Source: Macrothele yani (taxonomy: Eukaryota > Arthropoda > Arachnida > Araneae > Macrothelidae). Taken from it: a stretch of 64,000 bases of DNA. The position numbers were made by a program, and so were the translations under genes. The DNA is taken from assembly GCA_039090855.1 (NCBI GenBank), contig CM077010.1, positions 43,666,905 to 43,730,904 on the forward strand. Direction: 5' to 3'. Positions 43,382 to 55,377 of the stretch are shown here, one piece after another. The first letter of the stretch is position 1, and every line of letters starts with the position of its first letter. The notes under the pieces are model-generated. The model did no database searches. It had not been told where the DNA came from and worked only from the letters and a program-made list of their open reading frames with translations.

Positions 43382-43725
43382 TATGAAGATAGAGATCTGA
43401 AAACAGTTCCAAAGAAGCTTTTTCAAGATTGTAAATTTTCTATGAGCTAGTATGAAGTTTTTTCTATGAGCTAGATGAAGATAAATTTTCTATGAGCTAG
43501 TACGAATATTTTTCTATGAGCTAGTATGAAGATAAATTTTTCTATGTGCTAGTATGAAGATTTTTCTATGAGCTAGATGAAGATAAATTTTCTATGAGCT
43601 AGATGAAGATAAATTTTCTATGAGCTAGTATGAAGATCAATTTTCTATGAGCTAGTATGAAGATTTTTCTCTGAGCTAGTATGAAGATAGAGATCTGAAA
43701 ACAGTTCCAAAGAAGCTTTTCACTT
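43382..43725. repeat. Minisatellite (TTTTCTATGAGCTAGTATGAAGAT units)
   Basis: About nine units of variable length, with two forms (TAGTATGAAG and TAGATGAAG). A 38-bp segment with GATAGAGATCTGAAAACAGT and TCCAAAGAAGCTTTT flanks the array on both sides (about 43388 and 43684). Confidence 0.92.
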
Positions 43726-44124
43726 ACTTAAGGGCTTAGGCGTAACCACTGGGGAGGGGGGAGGGAATCCCCAATGTAAAGGACCCCCCCCCCCCTCAAT
43801 GTTTTCGGGAATATAATTATATATTGCACACTTTAGGAAGTAAACCAGCTAAATTTAACAGTACAAGATTGTAAATTTTCGTAGAATGCAAACGCGTGTA
43901 TAATGTGTACTTAATGAAACAGCGATATCGATTCCTAATAAGCAAAGTCAGTTCTACAACTTTGTAATTTACATTTCTGCCCCATCTATCATAGTTTTGC
44001 AGTTGTTTTTGCTAAGTTCCACAATTCGTAAACAGAAGCGCCTATGTCGTGCCCGTTAGATCGCGCCTTAGCAACTGCTTTGCTCCCGCGTGCGCATGTG
44101 TAGGGGAGGGGTCCTAAACTCTAT

Positions 44125-44352
44125 GTTATACAGTATGTATGGACATGTTGCCAGAAGAACGGACCACCGATGAACAACCGAAATTTTAGACTGGATTCCG
44201 AGGAACAGAAGAAGACTCCATGGGAGATGGATGGATGAAATTCGAAAGCATGCCGGAGTGACATGGAGGAGGCAGGCTCAAGCCAGACAATTGTGGAAGA
44301 AACTTGGGGAGACCTTCATCCAGCAGTGGATCGATAATGGTTGATGATGATG
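44125..44352 (+). mobile_element. RTE-type LINE 3' end
   Basis: Plus-strand text TTTTAGACTGGATTCCGAGG, AGATGGATGGATGAAATTCG and GATCGATAATGGTTGATGAT matches the 3' end of the copy at 60408-61861, including the GAT-repeat tail. Confidence 0.85.
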
Positions 44353-44796
44353 ATATAATATTGTATATACATGTATACATATAATGTGTGATTGGACCCC
44401 CCCCCAGTTTTGAAACATGGCTACGCCACTGCTTAAGGGGCATTCTGGCAGTAAAGGCGATGCAACAAAGGCTGTATTATTTGCTCTCGCGGGTGATCAT
44501 GTGCTGCGAGAAACTTAGCGTTACACACATTCGTTGGTGCCGCAGGCTATTAGATATAACTTCGGAACTACTGTAATACTGAATAAAAAAAATGCACGAA
44601 TTTCCCTCTTTATTCATTTGAAGGTAACACAAAAGGACATAAAAACGACATTTTTTAAATAAGAAGGTAGATTTTTTTCTTTAATTGTGGTAACTTCTGG
44701 GTCATCCCGTGAATCGGGACCTTTCTGTAGGAAATCACAGCTCGGGATCAACATCGCAAGTACGGATTATATAGCGATTTATTTTTTTCTCAATTA

Positions 44797-46044
44797 CACG
44801 GTCTGCGGATTATGCTCCGAAGTGGACACCTAGAAGAGAAACACAACATAGCATTTATTGACATACATTAGTACGGCGTCGGTCCACCTTTGGCCTTGAT
44901 GCATGCACTGACCTTTCGAGACATGCTTTCGACAAAGTCTTGAAACACAGCTATAGGTATACGTTTCCATTCAGTACATAATGCTGTTGCTATCTGTTGC
45001 TTAGCAGTAGGCCTTGGTTCCAAACATCCTATGCGGCGCTCTAATTCGTCCCATAGGTGCTCTATGGGATTAAGATCAGGGCTGTGTGCAGGCTAGTCCA
45101 CCCACTATACGGAATTACCGTCAAACCACGCCGTAACAGTCCTTGCTTTATGGCTCTGTGCATTATACAGCTGGTGCCAACAAGGCTCGGTTACATAGTA
45201 TTACCACAGAGTTGGTAGGGCTTAATTGTGCAGATTATCAAGGTAGATGCGCTGGTTAACAGGTTTGTCTACGATAACCAATGAGCCGGGACCATACCAC
45301 GGAAAAGACCCTCACACGAGTACACTGCCGGCTCTAAACTAGACTGTAGGAACAGTACACTGTGGTAAATAGCGATCCCTCGGCTGTCGCTATACCCACA
45401 CACGGCCATCAGACAGATGCATCGTGTATCTGGATTCATCAGTCCATGGGACTCGTTTCCATTGATCTACGGTTCACGATAGGTGTTCTTTACATCATGC
45501 TAAACAACGAGTAGCATTCCGAGTGAAGACGAAAGGCTTATGAGCAGCCGCACGACAACGGTATCCCATGGAATGAAGTTCTCTGCGAATGATACGTGTA
45601 CATACCGAGGTTTCAGCATTTTTAATTCACCTGTACACTGAAGTCTTATGCAGTACTCCGTCGATTAGCTGTAACGACTCTCCTGAGGCTTCAACGTCCT
45701 CTGTCACTGATTTTCTTTGGTCTGCTGGTACGTTTTGCTGCATCAGGCACGCCATGTATCTTCCACGTATTCAGTACATCCAAAACAGTTGACTTGGGTA
45801 TGTTTAAACGTCTCTCGGTTTCTCTTTTGGACAACCGACTAATATAACACCCAACAATCTTTCCTTTCTCAAAGTCAGTTCTCTCCCGCCGCTACATTTT
45901 CACTCAACCTCACAGTGCGATATGATCGCGGTTAGTTGCAGGCTTGTTTTTATACCGTTTGAGTTGTACCACGCATCATAACAATGCAGCAGATCTGTTC
46001 ATTTGCTTTTGAATTGGTGTCCGGTGACTTATGTCAGTGCAGTG
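44797..46044 (-). mobile_element. Tc1-like element, family B copy 1
   Basis: The right end, the reverse complement of CACTGCACTGACATAAGTCA (next bases CCGGACACC), is followed by TA. The left end at 44797 is a decayed version ending GTGGACACC. 1248 bp. Confidence 0.8.
44850..45896 (-). pseudogene. Tc1-like transposase, family B copy 1
   Basis: The start codon at 45896 (minus) is followed at once by TAG. Then RRERTDFEKGKIVGCYISRL, SKRETERRLNIPKSTVLDVL and RTSRPKKISDRGR (first HTH and hook). The remaining HTH and catalytic regions are scattered over frames (TANRRSTA, then near the end RLCRKHVSKGQCMHQGQRWT, from SMSRKVSACIKAKGGPT). Many stops. The same family is seen at 62407. Confidence 0.8.
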
Positions 46045-46046
46045 TA

Positions 46047-47184
46047 TATGTAATTTTATAATACCATTAATTTATTATATTCAACGTAAAGAGTTTTTTC
46101 ATAGAATAAAGAATTGAAAGTGATAGATTAAACACAAATTTTAGTTTTGCAGGAATGAGCGCAAACTTTATCCACACTTCAGAATTTTTTTTTTTTAGAG
46201 TGGTTGTGAGATTGCTATATTTAATTCACAGCTGAATATTCATTCTGATTTCGGAGATTCTAATTGCTTTATTTTCTACTTCATGAAAGTCCCTATTAAA
46301 TGGGAGCTTGCTGCCTTCGCAGCTCAGGGGCTTAGAGTTCTGGGTTTAAGGTTAGCTGTATTGCTAATGAGTAGCCGAGGTTCGGAAGTCTCGCTCATCC
46401 GTTGGTCCCGGGGTAGTGACTCCTCATTATAAACAAGTCTAACGCCAGTCCTCGGTGTAGCATAAGTATAGTGCCCCCTGGATCCACAAAAAAAAACTGA
46501 ATTCGACCACCATCTTTTCTGACATATGGTGCAATAGTATTCCACCGAACTGAAAGGAGTTTTTCTTCCAGGAATATTTTCTTTTACATTTACAGTTTGG
46601 AGATTTTCTGGAGAAGGTATTTATTTCCAAATGTTTTTTACCCAAAATATGAGCATACCGTCACTTCAAAATTTTGATTTCGAGCACTGATCATGTGTAA
46701 AACGAGAGCTGTACCAAATACAAAGCTAACTCTATGCACAATCATTTACCATTCGTCCAATCCCCTGCGGGCCGTGCAGTTGAGTACTTTAGGGATTAGG
46801 CTTCTTACTACTCGCACTGTATGATCTGTGTAGGAATCCTCTTGTAAGAAATGAAAGGCGTTCTTTCGGAAATATTTCTTTCCCTTTTCTGGAGCCAGTG
46901 GCTGTAGCTATATATACGGTTGGATTTTTGTATACACGGGTAGGAGCTGTTCTAAAATTTCTGATATTTCTAATTTTTTTTAATGTCCTAAAAGTCCTTA
47001 GTTTCTACAATCCAGGCCGGAAACTGCCGAAATTTTGAAAGAATAATAATCATTCACGTTTTGAAATTTCACCTTTCTTTTTCATCGAAAGCAACTGCGA
47101 TTGGCATTTGGAACAGCTCCTGTTCGTTTCATCTTCCTGTGAAAATGCGTTCGTTGAAAGCTTCAAAGTAGTTAGACATTCGTG
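46047..47184. other. No recognisable gene
   Basis: Contains a small inverted pair, AGGAGCTGTTCTAAAATTT (about 46951) and its reverse complement near 47108. Otherwise nothing. Confidence 0.45.
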
Positions 47185-48068
47185 TTATCATCATCATCAT
47201 CATCATTGTCAACCATAATCAATCCACCGCTGAATAAAGGCCTCCACAAGTTTCTTTTACAACGGTCTGTCTTGAGCCAGTCTCCTCCATGTCACTCCCG
47301 CATGTTTTCGAATTTCATCCTCCCATCTCCCACATGGTCTTCTTTTGGGTTTTTTCCTCCCTTGGAATTCAGTCCAAAATTTCGGTTGTCCATCGGCGGT
47401 ACAATCTCCCGGCAATATGTACAGCCCATGGCCATTTCAGAGATTTTATTCTGATTATGATGTCTTCCACTTTTGTCATTTTTCTTATCCACGAGTTCCT
47501 CTTATTAGTTTCCTGGTTGCACCAAGCATGCATCTCTCCACACTTCTTTCCGTTGTCTGTAGTCTTTGTATGTCTTTTTTTAGTTAAGGTCCACGTCTCT
47601 GCTCTGTATGTAAACACTGGGATGCATTGACTAAACACTTTTCTTTTAAGGACATAATGGCCTATTGCTCTTAAAAATTGTACTATTTCTTCCAAAAGCT
47701 CTCCAACCAAGTTTTACACTCGATTAGTTTCTTCATCAATGTTACCTTCGCTTGGTATCTGCTCCCTAAAGTAAATGTAGGTGGTGGTTATCTCCAGCTT
47801 TTCCCCATGAATTGATAAATCTTCGTTTCATGTAAAAGCATTGTACATTAGTTTTGTCTTTTGAAAGTTCATTTTTAATCCCACTTCTTTACTCCTGTCA
47901 GCGAGTCTGGATCATACTCTGCAGTTCTGAAGGGGTAGTTGCAAAAACAACGACCATCACAACGATGGTCAGTTAAATAATCCCCATTAATCTTCATCCC
48001 TTTGTTTTCCCAGTTTTGATTGAAAGACAATTTTCGATGATTTTTCCAGTTCAATGATTAAAATGACT
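47185..48068 (-). mobile_element. RTE-type LINE, 3' half
   Basis: Starts on the plus strand with (ATC)n, the complement of the GAT tail. Minus-strand pieces are HYVLKRKVFSQCIPVFTYRA, ETWTLTKKRHTKT, SWIRKMTKVEDIIIRIKSLK and WDxNELSKD, with decayed FADD-region text further in. Frameshifted. Confidence 0.85.
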
Positions 48069-48069
48069 A

Positions 48070-49660
48070 TATAAACTCATGCCATCTAACAAAGTGGCAA
48101 ATAAGAAACGAATAAGAGGAAAACGTATCTTTAAAAGAACGAGCGTCAGTATCCAGTTTCACATGCTCATTCGGTTAAAAAAATTCGCTCGCAAAATTGA
48201 ACGGCATTTGTGCAAAAGCATATTCGCATGAAGAGCTTTGATGCGAATTAAAACACTGCTTATTTTGTGCAACGTTGATTGCTGAAACGGAAGTGTTGAA
48301 CTTGGATGCTGAAGTATCATTATTAACGGAGAAATTAAATTTATTCAGCTTTTAAATGTGTTTGTTTGTATGTTGTGTAGGCATTATTTCAATACAAATT
48401 ATCCATAAGTTATGCGAAAGGAATCATTTAATTTCTGAATAAAATGTATTTCAGAAATACTTCTGCAACAAGTAAGAGTCCTTCAAGATCATGCACAAAA
48501 TTTTCAGAAATCGTTTATTATATCATATAGCCTACATTTTCTGAGTTATCATAAGAGTTTTCCGTTATAAAGAATATTGTAAATGACAGGAAAATGTCGT
48601 TTCTGTTAACGGAAACAAGTCAAGTTGGCGAGAACTTCATAGTTGGTGACAATGAAAGATTATCACTTGCTGATTCAAGAATATTGAAATGGAGACAGTT
48701 GGTAAACCTTTATACCCTTCTGAAGGGATCTTGACCATTACTGAACAACTAGAAGTTATCCAGCTAAGTTTCTCAACGGTAATGAATTGCGTTATGTTTG
48801 TGATTATAATCGCTGTCTGCAACGAGGACAACGAGTATTATCACCAGAGACCGCTGATTCGCCCTCCAGACTACCAGTGAGAGAAAAGAGAGTAATGTGT
48901 CTCCAGCTAACTCTGCAAATATTCAAGAAATATCTGAAGCTTAATTCAGTTGATACTGATTTGAAGCTGAAATGAAATTAACTGACGTAGTATATTTCTA
49001 TTAAATATTCAACAAATTAGTACGAGGGTATCATTTAATTGCAAGGCAATTTTCTACAAGAAAAAGTTTATGTTTGCATACTACAAAATTACAGGCTGGG
49101 GAGCAGTTTCATGTTTAGCAGCAACATCATTCCATCATTTTCCTCACTCCCATGGACTGGCGCCCAGGAGCAACTTCCCCTCTCCATTTTCACCCGTTCT
49201 TTACGACTCTGACCCGAGATACTAACTTTTGAATTGTATATGAGACAAGGAAACCTTCATTTTCATGAGGCCCCTAATTCCTCTTAGTGTGTCTTAATTT
49301 TGTTTGGCAATAGGTTCAAAGCAAAAAGGAGACTGTTGCGTCGACGGTCGAGTAGTACAAAGCATCAAATTTGGATAATTCGTCCCAGATGGTTCTGGGA
49401 TCTAATCCCGAATAAAACTGGCTCTCTGTCTCTTCCTTGGAATTGGTAGCTGCTGCTTTCAGCCCACCGAATTGCACACGGTGGTCGCCAATCTCTCAAA
49501 CAATACGATAAAAAGCAGCTTTCGATGTTGCAACACACCCATAACAAAGAAGATTTTAACCATTTGATATTCGAAAGAATGTTTCCCATATGCTCCAATC
49601 ATTTGCTAAAGTCAATTCCTTTGCTTTCCGCTCCAGTAAAGAGGCCCACAATATTTACCT
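48070..49660. other. No recognisable gene
   Basis: The ORF 48689-48880 (63 codons, with a hydrophobic middle VMNCVMFVIIIAV) is not a family I know and may be chance. Confidence 0.35.
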
Positions 49661-49674
49661 GTAGCACCTTGCTA

Positions 49675-49960
49675 CAGCTTAAAGAACCATCTTTGGTTCT
49701 TCAGTCAGCTTCCTCTTCATCTTTGGTTCTGCTTGAAAAACCATCTTTGGTTCTTCAGTCAGCTTCTTCTTCACCTTTGGTTCTTCTGCTTGAAGAACCA
49801 TCTTTGGTTCTTCGGTCAGCTTCTACTTCATCTTTGGTTCTTCTGCTTGAAGAACCATCTTTGGGTCTTCAATCAACTTCTTCATTTTTAGTTCTTCTGC
49901 TTGAAGAACCATCTTTGGTTCTTCAGTCAGTTTCTTCTTCATCTTTGACGTTTTCCAGAA
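49675..49960. repeat. 54-57 bp tandem repeat, about 5 units
   Basis: Units of CATCTTTGGTTCTTCxGTCA, GCTTCTTCTTCATCTTTGG and TTCTTCTGCTTGAAGAAC. Unit lengths of 54 and 57 bp keep one frame open (49525-49995). Each junction holds a GAAGAACCA/TGGTTCTTC hairpin. Confidence 0.88.
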
Positions 49961-49989
49961 TGGGTTTATACATTCTTCACTTATCTTCC

Positions 49990-51135
49990 AAGTAAGTGAT
50001 AAGCATAAAATCAGAGAAAAAAAGAAGAATTATTGTGAGTTTTTAGTTTGTCAAAATACATTCCCCATGTACAAGATCAGGCCCAAAATTTAAGAGAGAC
50101 ATTTACCATTATGAAACCATAAACTGTAAGAATTTACCGTTATATGTACTAAACTGCTAAGCTTGTTCTTATCTCCGTTTAAGCAAGCATGTTACGTATC
50201 AGTGGGAGCTCTGGACTCAACAGGTGTATCAAGAATACTCTCTGCAAAGAGGAAAGTTAGAATTAATATTTGAGCACGGTTATAAGTATTTTATTTTTGG
50301 ACCATGATTCGAGGAAAGCGAGAGAGCTTGGGAAGACAAACAACCGGGCCTCATCCGAAACCAAAATACCTACCTACATCAGACGTTAAGCTAGAAGCCA
50401 ACTCTTTTGAAAAGTAGCGCACAGGGGCGGTATAAATAATTTACCAATAATTTTCTGTACCATAGTCTTAAGATAAACAAGAGTCCACGGAAAACAGGTA
50501 GCGACTACAGCACCTTCTGGCAACTTTCCGTGCGATGAAATATTTGTATGAGCACTGTATCATGATAGCTATATTCGTAATATTTCAAAATTACTATCAT
50601 TACTAACAGCTATTAAAAAAGGTAACTATATTGCCTCGACATAGAAAATGCCACTCCGTGAAGAAATGCACGAAATGAGAAGAGACTTACAAAAATGAGA
50701 TGATTTAATTTCTGAAAGATTGCATGCATGCTATGGATAAGGAGATAGCACAATGTGGCTTGTGTCAGTAAGTGGTATGACAAACATGCAAGGGCATACT
50801 GCAGCGAAACGGACTAAAGCATCTCATCGACGACTCGTCGTCGTGCTGCCATTGTACCCCAGTGTTGCTATTCTACTGATCTATAAGAAGATCTAATGAT
50901 TCTGACTCCTGTCTACTGATAGATCTTCGTAATCTACTGAATTTTTCCCTGTTTTAAAACCACCTACTCGGTAACGTGCTGTGTAAGAATGTCTGCATTC
51001 TTTCAGTACTCACCATCTACTGAACTAATGGACCAGACACACATCACAATTGGTCTCAAGAAAAAAGCTGACCAAGACTAAAACTGTACACCTGCTATCT
51101 ATTATTTTTAGAACGTCTTTTGTAAAAAAAAGGTC
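49990..51135. other. No gene; dispersed repeat at 50636-50790
   Basis: 50636-50790 matches 3790-3960. Nothing else supported. Confidence 0.45.
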
Positions 51136-51139
51136 GTGC

Positions 51140-53260
51140 TTGTGTTATCGGTTTGTCCGTCCGTCCGTCCGTCTGTACCCACGGTATCTCTGCAACTATT
51201 AGTCCGATTTGAAAAAATTATTTTTGCTTTCGAAAGCTTGAAATATGCGAATGATGATCCTTTATTTCGTTTTTTTTTTACGATGTGCAATTTTTCCGCT
51301 AGAGGGCGTAAATGCAGATGATGTTGAATTCAAAAATACGTTTTATTCCATATATTTGCTTCTAAACATTCGATTGAAAAAAATCTTTGGGCTTTCAATT
51401 CCATTTATGTCGGAGAGTATTTTGGATATAGTTTCTTTTTTAAATTACGCATAGATTTTCCGCTAGGGGGCGTAAACGTAAATTGCATTTTTCCGATAAC
51501 TCTTCTTCTAAAACTCCGATTTAAATTTTTTTAGCGGATACACCTCCTGATGCACAATATTTTGCATATAATTTCGAATTTTTGGTAAAGAATACTTTGG
51601 CCACCAGGGGGCGTAAGGGTTAATTTTTGCTTCTGATGTATTTACCACAAAATCTGAGCTCCTAAAGTTTCGATTGAAAAAATTATTTCGTGAACTGATG
51701 CCACTCATATCGATAAACCTTTTCGGAATATTTTCTTCCTAAAATATTCCACAGTTTCTCCGCCAGGGGGCGTAGACATATATCTTATTTTTGTCAATAT
51801 CTCGACTTCTAGGAGTCCGATTTGAAAAATTCCTTCTTTGTTGGATAGAGTTTTCCGTGTGACATGTTTTTCATATAATTTCAAAATTTTCAAGTAATTC
51901 ATAGACTTTCCGCTAGAGGGCGTAAAGGTAAATTGCGTTGTCCCCTATATCTCTGCTTCTAAATCTCCGATCTGAAAAATTCTTTCTGCACCGGATACAG
52001 CTAATGATGGGAAATCGTTTGCACGTAATTTCAATTTTTTGTAAAAAATTGTTTGGCCACAAGGTGGCGTAAGTCTTAATTTCCGCTTCTGATGTATTTG
52101 CAGCAAAATATGAACTTCTGAATTCTCGATTGAAAATAACATCGTTTGTAGACCGATACTACCCATGTCGACAAACCTTTTAGAAACATTTTCTTCTTAA
52201 AATAGTGCACAGTTTCTACGCCAGGGGCGTAGATGTATATTTTATTTTAGTCAATATCTCGACTTCTAAGAGTCCGATTTAAAAAATTCCTTCTTTGTTG
52301 GATAGTGTTTCTAGTGTGAGATGTTTTTCCTATAAATTCAAAATTTTCAAGTAATTCATAGACTTTCCGCTAGGGGGCGTAACGGTAAATTGCGTTTTCT
52401 CCTATATCTCTGCTTCTATATCTCCGATCTGAAAAAATCTTTCTGCACCGGATACAGCTCCTGATGGGAAATCGTTTGCACGTAATTTCAAATTTTTGTA
52501 AAAAAATTGTTTGGCCACAAGGGGGCGTAAGTCTTAATTTCTGCTTCTGATGTATTTGCAGCAAAATATGAGCTTCTGAAATCTCGATTGAAAAAAGTAT
52601 TTTGTGGACCGATACTACTCATGTCGACAAACCTTTGGGGAACATTTTCTTCTTGAAATAATACATGGTTTCTACGCCAGTGGCGTAGATGTGTATCTTT
52701 TTTTTGCCAATATCTCTACTTCTAAAAGTCCGATTTGAAAAATTCTTTCTTTGTTGGACAGTGTTTCAGATGCGAAATGTTTTTCCTATAAATTCAAAAA
52801 TTTCAAGTAAATCATATAGTTTCCGCTAGGGCGCACAATGGTAAATTGCTTTTTGTGCTCCTAAAACTCCGATTTGAAAAATTCTTCCTGTATCGCATAC
52901 AAGACCTGAGGGAAAATATTTTTCAGGAAATTTCTAATGTTTGGTAAAGAATGGTTTGGCCACCAGGAGTCATAAGTGTTAATTTCTATTTCTGATGTAT
53001 TTGTAGCAAAATCTGGGCTCCTGAAAACTCGACTAAAATTTGTTTTCTTGGACCGATACCGCTCATATGGATAAACCTTTTGTGAATACTTCCTTCCCAA
53101 AATAATGCATGGTTTTCCGACCAAGGGACGTAAAGTCACATCTTATTTTTGTCGATAACTCTGTTTCTAAGAGTTCGTAAGCTCATGATTCTGTTTACAG
53201 CAATATCTGAGGGAATAAAGCCCCGATTGAAAAACTTCTTTCTTCCGTCAGATGCTATTA
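51140..53260 (+). repeat. Higher-order satellite repeat: 457 bp made of three about 152-bp monomers
   Basis: Opens with a (GTCC)n run. Each monomer contains CTCCGATTTGAAAAATT-like text and a GGGGGCGTA motif. Motifs at 51296, 51460, 51601, 51760, 51910, 52057, 52217, 52367, 52515, 52675, 52824 and 52971 are spaced 141-164 bp. Every third one matches best (51910, 52367, 52824; 51601, 52057, 52515, 52971), giving a 456-458 bp superperiod. Decays after 53000. Confidence 0.88.
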
Positions 53261-53299
53261 TTTTCCATACCGGTTCCATTGACTTTGAATAACTTTGAT

Positions 53300-53400
53300 A
53301 AATTTCATTTGTGTCAGAACGGATTCAAAAGGCGTGCTTATTACACCCGAAAATTCGGAGTCATCTTCCTTGTTTTAAATTCATACTGGTTGTTAAGAAA
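53300..53400. repeat. Piece of a dispersed repeat shared with 10535-10615
   Basis: GGATTCAAAAGGCGTGCTTA and TCATCTTCCTTGTTT align with the segment near 10540. Confidence 0.6.
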
Positions 53401-53615
53401 TATTCTTTTATTCAAGATAATTAACTAGTCTGTTATACAAAGATTTTCCCTAGTTTTGTTAAGACGCTAAATATCAGAAAAACGTCTATAGTACGATATC
53501 TGTATTAATGGTACTTTTTTGGGTATAGCTTTTATTTCACGTACTTTGGGAACATCTGGGGATATGGTTCAGTTAGAAGTGTAAGTATATACCACTTTGC
53601 TTTAGGAAGGCAAGA

Positions 53616-53718
53616 GGGCCTCCCCGGGGGCGCAGTGGTCTGAACGATGGTTTCTGATCATTCGTCCGAGATGGGTCCGGGTTCGAATCCCGGTGAGGCA
53701 TGGATGTTGTGTTAAACA
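53616..53718 (+). mobile_element. SINE family 1 with internal deletion
   Basis: Head intact: GGGCGCAGTGGTCTGAA (A box) and GGGTTCGAATCCCGGTGAGG (B box), CATGGATGTTGTGTT, then directly AAACAAAAAAA. The body is missing between two GTT words (GTTGTGTT and CGTTAAAC in full copies). Confidence 0.85.
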
Positions 53719-54359
53719 AAAAAATATAAAGTTTTAAAATAAAAATAATTTTTTTTAAATATTTCTTTTTATTTTCACTAATTTATTTTACCATGTTAAC
53801 CCAGGTGCTTCGGTAACGATGCCTGAATTTTGTATCAAATAATTTAATTTTTTATAATTTTGGAATGAACTTTTGGTTATTATGGCGCAGAATATTTCTT
53901 CTCCTCTCTCCCATTTTGTGCATCTGCTATTACAAATTGTGTCACCGTAAGAAACCAGATGTTTAAATAACTGTACAGGTGATTGTACGATGTCTATGTA
54001 TCAGCTATTATGGCTTATAAAGATGTGATAGCTATCAACAGTAAATTTTATATTTAGGAGTTTTGTAAAATGATACTATAAAACTGTTTATTTCATCTTT
54101 TCTTACAGATAATTGAGAGTCATTTTCAGTTTAAAAAGATCTCAAGTTTCAAAGAATTCTCTTGTTTCGAAAAATCACGAGGAAACATTTTTCATTTGTG
54201 ATAAATCCTCCTACAGAAAAAATAAATTATTACAAACCTATTCAAAAAACAATAAACTCCAACATAAAATAAAACAAATAAATCACTCGCATTAATGATA
54301 AAAAATAATAATCATCGCGCAATTAGTTTTACCATTAGCGTGACTCAGATGTTCGAGAT

Positions 54360-54460
54360 TTTCTGGCTCAGTGGTTAAGATGCGCGTTATCTGTTTAACC
54401 AGCCTAAACAATGTCAGTTCGATTCTCACCGCTGAAAAAGGATACCCGGTGTAAGGGCTG
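54360..54460 (+). mobile_element. tRNA-like sequence, probable SINE head (family 3)
   Basis: TGGCTCAGTGGTTAAGATG (A box) and AGTTCGATTCTCACC (B box) about 45 nt apart. No clear body. It could also be a tRNA pseudogene. Confidence 0.5.
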
Positions 54461-54739
54461 AAAATTCAGCGTCTTCGATTTTGCGAAATTCCTGTATAAG
54501 TAAATACGGAAAAATCTGAAACGAACTTTTCTGAAACAAACGGAATTTTTGACTACTATAAATCTTTGAAAATACGGAAGTTAAAGAAACAAACTGGCAC
54601 TTTTAAAAACGAATATTTCGTTGTAAGACGCTGGTGTATATCTACCGGCAACTTTGCTGCACGTTATTTTCAGAAATTTTTCTTGAATTCACACCACTTA
54701 ATTTTTACAGTGAACAATGGGCTTCGGTAAGTTTTAATC

Positions 54740-55110
54740 GTTGCAATGGCTTGCGAGAGCATAAACATGACTCGGCCAATCCGTGATTTACATTCAACGT
54801 CAATCCGGGGATGTCCACGGTTGTCTCTAAAGCTCATCAGATGCCATCCACTGTGAATTGTGCGGCTGCTACGGCTTGCTGCCAAATGGTACAATCGATG
54901 AGTTCAGCCGTTTGGCTACCTGCAGTTGCCCTGCTACGGTGATGCAGGTAAACTTCTTCCAAACACTGTTGCTACATTTGGCCGAAAGTTGTTGTTTTCG
55001 GATGCGTTTCGCAGCTATGCGACATAGGTATCAACCAGTCGTAGTAGTTAGTCCTATGATGAAACCTTTGGTAAAAGTTGCCCGTGTGATGGCACAATTC
55101 CCGATGCCAT
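54740..55110 (-). repeat. Relative of the relic at 4650-5070
   Basis: Shared order: GGGGATGTCCACGG / GGGGATGCCCATAG, then ACATTTGGCC.../ACATTCGGGC..., then ATGAAACCTTTGGTAAAAGT / GTGAAGCCTCTAGTAAAGGT. Possibly a Tc1-like N-terminal relic. It abuts the 36-bp array. Confidence 0.5.
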
Positions 55111-55112
55111 CT

Positions 55113-55377
55113 CCCAGATATCGTGTTTTCGCCAACGAGATCACTCAATACCTTACTGGTGTTTTCGCTACTGAGATCATTTAACTCTTTACTCGTGTTT
55201 TCGCCACCGACATCACTCAACTCTTTACTCGTGTTTTCGCCACCAAGATAAGTCAACACCTTACCCGTGTTTTCGCCACCAAGATAAGTCAAACCTTACT
55301 CGTGTTTTCGCCATCGAGATAACTCAACTCCTTACTGGTGTTTCCGCTACCGAGATCATTTAACTCTTTACTCGTGT
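55113..55377. repeat. 36-bp array, left part
   Basis: Units CTCGTGTTTTCGCCACCGAG plus ATCACTCAACTCCTTA; landmarks at 55122, 55158 and 55194 give exactly 36 bp. Confidence 0.95.

Noticed and set aside
44388..44576. Coding ORF
   Set aside because: No motif; overlaps the end of an RTE fragment and unrelated sequence.
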